From Sphingomonas sp. UBA1000 (GTDB lineage Bacteria; Pseudomonadota; Alphaproteobacteria; Sphingomonadales; Sphingomonadaceae), in NCBI GenBank assembly GCA_002291855.1, contig DBAW01000195.1, forward strand, positions 567 to 11,321: 10,755 bases of DNA, given 5' to 3'. Positions 7,351-10,755 of the stretch are shown piece by piece. The notes below the pieces were generated by a model. The model saw only the letters and a program-made list of their open reading frames with translations, had not been told where the DNA came from and searched no databases. The position numbers were made by a program, and so were the translations under genes. Within the stretch, counting starts at the first letter, position 1. Every line of letters starts with the position of its first letter.

Positions 7351-8679
7351 TCAGCGGCTCACCCGCCAGATGCGGTTGCCGACATCGTCGGCGACGAGCA
7401 GTGCGCCCTTGCCATCGACGATCACCCCGGCGGGGCGGCCGCGTGCCTTGCCGTCCTTGGTCAGGAACCCGGTCAGCAGGTCGACCGGCTTGCGATCCTT
7501 GACCGGCCAGCCATCGGCCCCGAACGGCACGAACACGACCTTATAGCCCGAGGCAGGCTTGCGGTTCCACGAGCCGTGCAGGCCGACAAAGGCCCCGTTT
7601 TCATAATCCGGGCCAAGATCGGCGCTGGAGGCAAAGGCGATGCCGAGCGGCGCGACATGCGGGCCGAGCGCATAATCGGGGCGCTTGGTATATTCGAGCA
7701 GGTCGGGCCGTTCGGGCCGGACGCGCTTGTCGACATAGCCGCCCCAATAGCTCCACGGCCAGCCATAGAACGCCCCGAACTCGACCTTGGTCATATAGTC
7801 GGGCGGGCCGTCGCCGCCGATCATGTCGCGTTCGTTGACGGTGGTCCACAGCCCGCCCTTGACCGGTTCCCAGGCCAGGCCATTGGGGTTGCGCAGCCCG
7901 CTTGCATAGATGCGCTGGCTGCGCGTCGCCGGATCAACCTCGAGGATCGCGGCGCGCCGTTCCTCCAGCTCCAGCCCGCGTTCGCCGATATTGCTGGCCG
8001 AGCCGACGGTGACATAGAGCCGCTTGCCCGCCGGATCGGCGATCACGTTGCGCGCCCAGTGATTATAGCCGCCGGGCAGGTCGATGACCTTTTCCGGCCG
8101 CGCGGTGATCCGCGTGTCGCCGGTGCGATAGGGCAGGACGACCAGCGCATCGGTGTTGGCGACGTAAAGCCGGTCGCCGACCAGCGCCATTCCGAAGGGG
8201 GAGTTCAGCCCCTCGACCAGCACCGAACGGGTTTCGGCGCGGCCATCGCCATCGGCGTCGCGCAGCAGGGTGATGCGGTTGGCTGATTTGCCGCCCGCGC
8301 CGGCACGCGCGAACAGCAGCCCCATGATGCGGTCGACCAGCCCGGTCTGCGCGCGCGGCGGCGAGTTGGTTTCGGCGACCAGCACATCGCCATTGGGCAG
8401 CAGCGTCATCCAGCGCGGATGATCGAGCCCGGTCGCAAACGCCGTGACCTTCAGCCCCGGCGCGGCCTTGGGCGTCTGATCGCCCCAGTCTGTCGGCGTG
8501 GCAATGTTGACCACCGGCACCAGCTCGGTCGCGGGCGGCTGGATGCGCGGCCTGACGCCGGCAAGATCGGCCTCAGCCAGCCGGGCATTGTCGCGCCCCG
8601 TATAGAGGATGAGACCGATGACCAGCGCGGCAAGCACCGCGACGGCGAAAATGAGCGGGCGTCGGATCCGGGCGAACAT
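7351..8679 (-). CDS. Membrane-anchored PQQ-dependent sugar dehydrogenase-like (sorbosone dehydrogenase family) beta-propeller
   Basis: Product of 442 residues related to soluble glucose/L-sorbosone dehydrogenases (COG2133), which oxidise sugars or aldehydes in the periplasm with pyrroloquinoline quinone. One N-terminal membrane helix (about 8-27, after basic MFARIRR) would act as an uncleaved anchor or signal. Propeller landmarks: TGLDHPRWMTLLPNGDVLVAE (83-103) with His87, NRITLLRDADGDGRAETRSV (134-153, DxDxDG metal-like loop), GLNSPFGMAL (157-166), GGYNHWARNV (203-212) with His207, YASGLRNPNGLAWEP (258-272) with Arg264, WTTVNERDMIGGDGPPDY (278-295), FVGLHGSWNR (364-373) and GALLVADDVGNRIWRV (425-440). 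His87, His207 and Arg264 are candidate active-site residues by family analogy. No CxxCH heme motif is present. The start is bounded by an in-frame TAG four codons upstream; no Shine-Dalgarno is evident. PQQ use and substrate are inference. Confidence 0.9.
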   Translation of the reverse strand: MFARIRRPLIFAVAVLAALVIGLILYTGRDNARLAEADLAGVRPRIQPPATELVPVVNIATPTDWGDQTPKAAPGLKVTAFATGLDHPRWMTLLPNGDVLVAETNSPPRAQTGLVDRIMGLLFARAGAGGKSANRITLLRDADGDGRAETRSVLVEGLNSPFGMALVGDRLYVANTDALVVLPYRTGDTRITARPEKVIDLPGGYNHWARNVIADPAGKRLYVTVGSASNIGERGLELEERRAAILEVDPATRSQRIYASGLRNPNGLAWEPVKGGLWTTVNERDMIGGDGPPDYMTKVEFGAFYGWPWSYWGGYVDKRVRPERPDLLEYTKRPDYALGPHVAPLGIAFASSADLGPDYENGAFVGLHGSWNRKPASGYKVVFVPFGADGWPVKDRKPVDLLTGFLTKDGKARGRPAGVIVDGKGALLVADDVGNRIWRVSR

Positions 8680-8810
8680 GGCGGTGGTCTAGAGCGATTC
8701 CGGGCGCAGTGGAACCACCCGATGCACACCCCCGACCGCCGGGATTCGGCCAGATCAGCAACACAGGATGATCATCCGGGTTGGCGCGCCGCGGCGCGAC
8801 TCGGGCTATG
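8680..8810 (-). promoter_or_regulatory. Upstream region of the dehydrogenase gene with two perfect palindromes
   Basis: Between the terminator at 8811-8854 and the dehydrogenase start no gene is seen. Two perfect palindromes lie close together: GGATGATCATCC (8766-8777) and CGCGCCGCGGCGCG (8785-8798), about 90-120 bp upstream of the start codon, a plausible operator position. I could not place a convincing -35/-10 pair. A segment at 8688-8705 (AGAGCGATTCCGGGC) resembles an arm of the palindromic repeats seen at 2192-2305. Confidence 0.35.
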
Positions 8811-8854
8811 AAAAAGGTGCCGCCGGCCAGGGGTGTGAGGGGGCCGGCGGCACC
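8811..8854 (-). terminator. Intrinsic (Rho-independent) terminator
   Basis: Read on the minus strand, GGTGCCGCCGGCC (8854-8842) pairs perfectly over 13 bp with GGCCGGCGGCACC (8828-8816), with a 13-base C-rich loop, and is followed directly by five Ts (8815-8811). It is the only stem-plus-T-run terminator I found in the window. It lies 240 bp beyond the corC stop, so it ends either the phoH-ybeY-corC transcript or a separate short RNA, and insulates the dehydrogenase gene. Confidence 0.85.
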
Positions 8855-8940
8855 GTCCGGATGCAGTTTGCACCCGGCGACCCGAAGGACGTTGACCGCC
8901 TTCGTGAGCGCGCCCCTGCCACCATCCGCCGTGGCAGGGA
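8811..8940 (-). ncRNA. Candidate structured small RNA or 3'UTR-derived RNA ending at the intrinsic terminator
   Basis: No convincing protein gene lies between corC and the terminator. On the minus strand four stems follow one another with little spacing: CCCTGCCAC/GTGGCAGGG (8914-8939, loop containing GGA), CGAAGG/CCTTCG (8883-8904), CCGGATGCA/TGCACCCGG with one mismatch (8858-8878), and the 13-bp terminator stem with loop CCCTCACACCCCT and a T-run. Such a series is unusual for plain spacer DNA. The C-rich terminator loop could pair with Shine-Dalgarno sequences, as reported for some alphaproteobacterial small RNAs; that is inference. I could not find a promoter and do not match it to 6S, SRP, RNase P or tmRNA. 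It may simply be the structured 3' end of the corC mRNA. Confidence 0.33.
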
Positions 8941-8980
8941 AATCACTTTCGTTAACTTTTCTGACGCAAAAACTTCATCA

Positions 8981-9008
8981 GCTTTGCAGCGCCGTGCAAA
9001 GCTTTGCA
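8981..9008. repeat. Overlapping TGCAAAGC inverted repeats (operator-like)
   Basis: GCTTTGCA (8981-8988), six bases, then TGCAAAGC (8995-9002) form a perfect inverted repeat. The second half is shared with a perfect 14-base palindrome TGCAAAGCTTTGCA (8995-9008). A further GCAAAG lies near 9032. The area 8941-9010 is AT-richer than its surroundings. This fits a multi-site operator or alternative RNA hairpins; there is no obvious target gene except the candidate RNA to its left on the minus strand. Confidence 0.4.
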
Positions 9009-9042
9009 GGGCTGCGACAGGGTGGCTGGTGGCAAAGTTGCG

Positions 9043-9074
9043 ACCGGCAGAGCGGCAGAGCGCCAGAGCGGCAG
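9043..9074. repeat. Short tandem repeat, four 8-bp units
   Basis: Four consecutive units of AGCGGCAG: the first (9043-9050) and third (9059-9066) differ by one base each, the second (9051-9058) and fourth (9067-9074) are exact. The array starts 20 bp beyond the corC stop codon. Being outside coding sequence it is free to vary in copy number. Confidence 0.6.
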
Positions 9075-9094
9075 GCGGCGGTTTCCCGGCGCGC

Positions 9095-9988
9095 TCAGCC
9101 GCTTTCGGCCGGCGCGTGCAGCCGCACCCGCGTGACATGGCGCTGATCGCCGTCCACCACCTCGATCCGCCAGCCGCTGGCATGTTCGACGATCTCGCCC
9201 GGCTGCGGCACATGGCCGGCGAGCACGAAGGTCAGCCCGCCCAGCGTGTCGACATCCTCCTCGACCTCGGCAAGGCGGGGGTCGAGTTCGGCCGCGACGT
9301 CCTCCAGCTCGGCGCGGGCATCGGCGTCCCACACGCCGTCGCCCAGCGCGATCAGCGCGGCGACGGGGGCCTCGTCATGCTCGTCCTCGATATCGCCGAC
9401 GATTTCCTCGACCAGATCCTCGATCGTCACCAGCCCTTCGGTGCCCGAATATTCGTCGACGACGATCGCCAGATGGGTGCGCGTCGCGCGCATTTCGGCG
9501 AGCAGGTCGAGCACGCCCATCGATGTCGGCACATAGCGCGGCTCGCGGATCAGCCCGGCAATGCCGTCGGGGCGCGGACCGCCGGTCGCAAGGATCGCGA
9601 ACACGTCCTTCACATGCACCATGCCGACCACGGTATCGAGGCTGCCGCGATAGACGGGCAGGCGGCTGTGCCCGGCCTCGGCAAAGGCGGCGACCACGGC
9701 GTCGAACGATGCCGCTTCGTCGATGGCGATGATGTCGGCGCGCGGCACCGCGACGTCGCGGACATTGCGTTCGCCGAAATGCAGCAGGTTGCGCACCATC
9801 TGGCGCTCGATCTGGCTGAGGTCGCCGGCCTCGGCCGGTTCGCCCTCATGTTCCTCGATCGCTTCCTCGATCTGGTCGCGCAGCGTCGGTTCGCTGTCCG
9901 CGCCGAAGAGCATGTCGCGCAGGCCCTTCCACAAGCGGCCACCACCGGTCTCGCCGGCGTGGCCGTTCCTACTGGAATCCTCAGGCAT
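9095..9988 (-). CDS. corC: CorC/YbeX-type CBS-domain protein (HlyC/CorC family)
   Basis: Cytosolic CBS-pair protein linked to Mg/Co homeostasis and, in enterobacteria, ribosome-related phenotypes; the biochemical role is not settled. From the chosen ATG (9988) the product has 297 residues. Domain order: charged N-terminus (1-60), CBS 1 (about 75-140: VRDVAVPRADIIAID, HSRLPVYRGSLDTVVGMVHV), CBS 2 (about 145-202: THLAIVVDEYSGTEGLVTIE, DLVEEIVGDI) and the CorC_HlyC C-terminal domain (about 213-293: VDTLGGLTFVLAGHVPQPGE). The DUF21 membrane domain of longer relatives is absent, as in E. coli YbeX. The ATG at 9988 is preferred because it lies four bases past the ybeY stop with AGGGAC upstream in ybeY; an earlier in-frame ATG (10096) would add 36 Arg-rich residues that overlap ybeY. 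Third gene of the phoH-ybeY-corC operon; lnt, the usual next gene, is displaced. Confidence 0.95.
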   Translation of the reverse strand: MPEDSSRNGHAGETGGGRLWKGLRDMLFGADSEPTLRDQIEEAIEEHEGEPAEAGDLSQIERQMVRNLLHFGERNVRDVAVPRADIIAIDEAASFDAVVAAFAEAGHSRLPVYRGSLDTVVGMVHVKDVFAILATGGPRPDGIAGLIREPRYVPTSMGVLDLLAEMRATRTHLAIVVDEYSGTEGLVTIEDLVEEIVGDIEDEHDEAPVAALIALGDGVWDADARAELEDVAAELDPRLAEVEEDVDTLGGLTFVLAGHVPQPGEIVEHASGWRIEVVDGDQRHVTRVRLHAPAESG

Positions 9989-9992
9989 CTGG

Positions 9993-10538
9993 TTACGGTT
10001 CGTCCCTGTGATAGGGCGCGTGCAGGCCGAGCGCCGCCATGGCCTCGCCCTCCAGCGCTTCCATGGCGTCGGCCTGGGCCGCGTCCTGATGGTCATAGCC
10101 TAGCAGATGCAGCAGGCCGTGAACAATCAGATGGCTGGCATGGGCGGACAGGCTGACGCCCTTGTCGGCGGCCTCGGCCGCGCACACGCCATGCGCGAGA
10201 ATGATGTCGCCCAGCAGCACTTCGCCATCATCGGTATTGGCGTCGCTGCTCGCGATCGCGGCGATCAGATCGGGCGGCAGCATGGGGAAGGACAGCACAT
10301 TGGTCGGCTTGTCCTTGTGGCGATAGCTGAGGTTCAGTTCATGCACCTCGGCATCGCCGGCCAGCCTGACGGACACCTCGACCATCGTCGCGCCGTCCGC
10401 CAGCCCGGCATCGGGCGTGACCGCCAGTGCCGCGCGCACCGCGCGTTCGGCAAGCGCCTCCCACGCCGATTCGGTGTTGGCCTCTGCGTCCCCGGCCGCA
10501 AGCCAGTCCGGCTCGACCTGCACTGCCACATCGATCAT
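9993..10538 (-). CDS. ybeY: Endoribonuclease YbeY (rRNA maturation factor)
   Basis: Single-strand endoribonuclease needed for 16S rRNA 3'-end maturation and 70S quality control; zinc-dependent and cytosolic. The 181-residue product from ATG 10538 starts MIDVAVQVEPDW. The family signature is intact: HLIVHGLLHLLGYDH (136-150) with zinc ligands His140, His144 and His150 (H-x3-H-x5-H). RHKDKPTNVLSFP (73-85) and LLGDIILAHGV (108-118) are the other conserved blocks. The start is four bases past the phoH stop with a GAGGG upstream; an in-frame ATG at 10613 inside phoH is not used in the family. An insert-like acidic stretch (96-105, ASSDANTDDG) lies between the NVLSFP and GDI blocks, a normal variable site. 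Tight coupling with phoH and corC is the standard bacterial arrangement. Confidence 0.97.
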   Translation of the reverse strand: MIDVAVQVEPDWLAAGDAEANTESAWEALAERAVRAALAVTPDAGLADGATMVEVSVRLAGDAEVHELNLSYRHKDKPTNVLSFPMLPPDLIAAIASSDANTDDGEVLLGDIILAHGVCAAEAADKGVSLSAHASHLIVHGLLHLLGYDHQDAAQADAMEALEGEAMAALGLHAPYHRDEP

Positions 10539-10542
10539 CGGT

Positions 10543-10755
10543 TCAGGCGCCCTCGCCCTCATAGGCCTCGACGATCCGCCCGACGAGCGGGTGGCGCACG
10601 ACATCGGCGGCACCGAACCGGATCATCGAAATCCCCCGCACCCCGTCCAGCCGCGCGACCGCATCGGGCAGGCCCGATTTGCCGATATCGGGCAGGTCGA
10701 CCTGGCGCGCATCGCCGCACATAACCATGCGGCTGTTCTCGCCGAACCGCCTGAG
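10543..10755 (-). CDS. phoH: PhoH-like ATPase, C-terminal 70 residues (partial, N-terminus off window)
   Basis: Only the end of the gene is in the window. The 70 visible residues open with LRRFGENSRMVMCGDARQVD (relative 1-20), the strand and loop after Walker B in PhoH proteins (usually 'RFGE.S.MVVTGD..QVDLP'). They go on to LPDIGKSGLPDAVARL and GVRGISMIRFGAADVVRHPL, and end RIVEAYEGEGA, the usual C-terminus. PhoH is a P-loop ATPase with proposed RNA-related roles, possibly acting with YbeY. The Walker A and B motifs would lie beyond the right edge. The stop is four bases before the ybeY start, so this is the upstream member of the operon. Confidence 0.95.
   Translation of the reverse strand, partial: LRRFGENSRMVMCGDARQVDLPDIGKSGLPDAVARLDGVRGISMIRFGAADVVRHPLVGRIVEAYEGEGA

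Noticed and set aside
8811..9094. 6S RNA, SRP RNA, RNase P RNA or tmRNA in the spacer after corC
   Set aside because: No long closing stem with central bubble, no SRP tetraloop/GGAAGCAG motif and no tmRNA or P-RNA core motifs seen.
8781..9146. Plus-strand open frame across the spacer after corC
   Set aside because: Low-complexity Arg/Ala/Pro-rich translation, no Shine-Dalgarno, overlaps the terminator stem and runs into corC antisense.
8768..10156. Plus-strand open frame of 462 codons across corC and the spacer
   Set aside because: Mostly antisense to corC, no recognisable domain; codon bias explains the absence of stops.

Overview
The window looks like a chromosomal segment of a high-GC alphaproteobacterium, most likely a Sphingomonas-like member of the Sphingomonadales. 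This is inferred from the gene order phoH-ybeY-corC ... lnt-metK ... trmB, from protein style and from the intergenic palindromic repeats, not from any database search. Every certain housekeeping gene lies on the minus strand. GC is so high that long open frames run antisense to nearly every gene; I treat those as shadows.

From the right edge leftward (minus-strand transcription): a partial phoH (end of the PhoH ATPase), ybeY (rRNA-maturation endoribonuclease) and corC (CBS-domain protein) are packed with 4-nt gaps and form one operon. Downstream of corC is 240 bp without a protein gene but full of short inverted repeats, ending in a textbook intrinsic terminator (8811-8854). It may encode a structured small RNA or a 3'UTR-derived RNA. 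Next comes a membrane-anchored PQQ-dependent sugar/sorbosone dehydrogenase-like gene. Convergent to it, on the plus strand, is a two-gene unit: a small predicted exported protein and a VOC-fold protein, coupled by a GTGA overlap. A symmetrical hairpin separates the convergent genes. This accessory block splits a cluster that in many relatives runs straight from corC into lnt.

After the block, minus-strand housekeeping resumes: lnt (apolipoprotein N-acyltransferase), metK (SAM synthetase, preceded by an operator-like inverted repeat), a row of three hairpins, a small predicted exported protein with a DLNGDG metal-binding-like loop, and trmB (tRNA m7G46 methyltransferase, a consumer of SAM). 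Just after trmB are two tandem imperfect copies of a palindromic intergenic repeat, then an AT-richer gap that probably holds the promoter of the last gene.

The left 1.8 kb is a methyl-accepting chemotaxis protein that runs off the window edge. It has no visible membrane segment or ligand-binding domain. Instead it carries two complete coiled-coil signalling hairpins in series, with tips exactly 300 residues apart and complementary substitutions in the normally invariant tip residues. This receptor and the structured segment downstream of corC are the most unusual things in the window.
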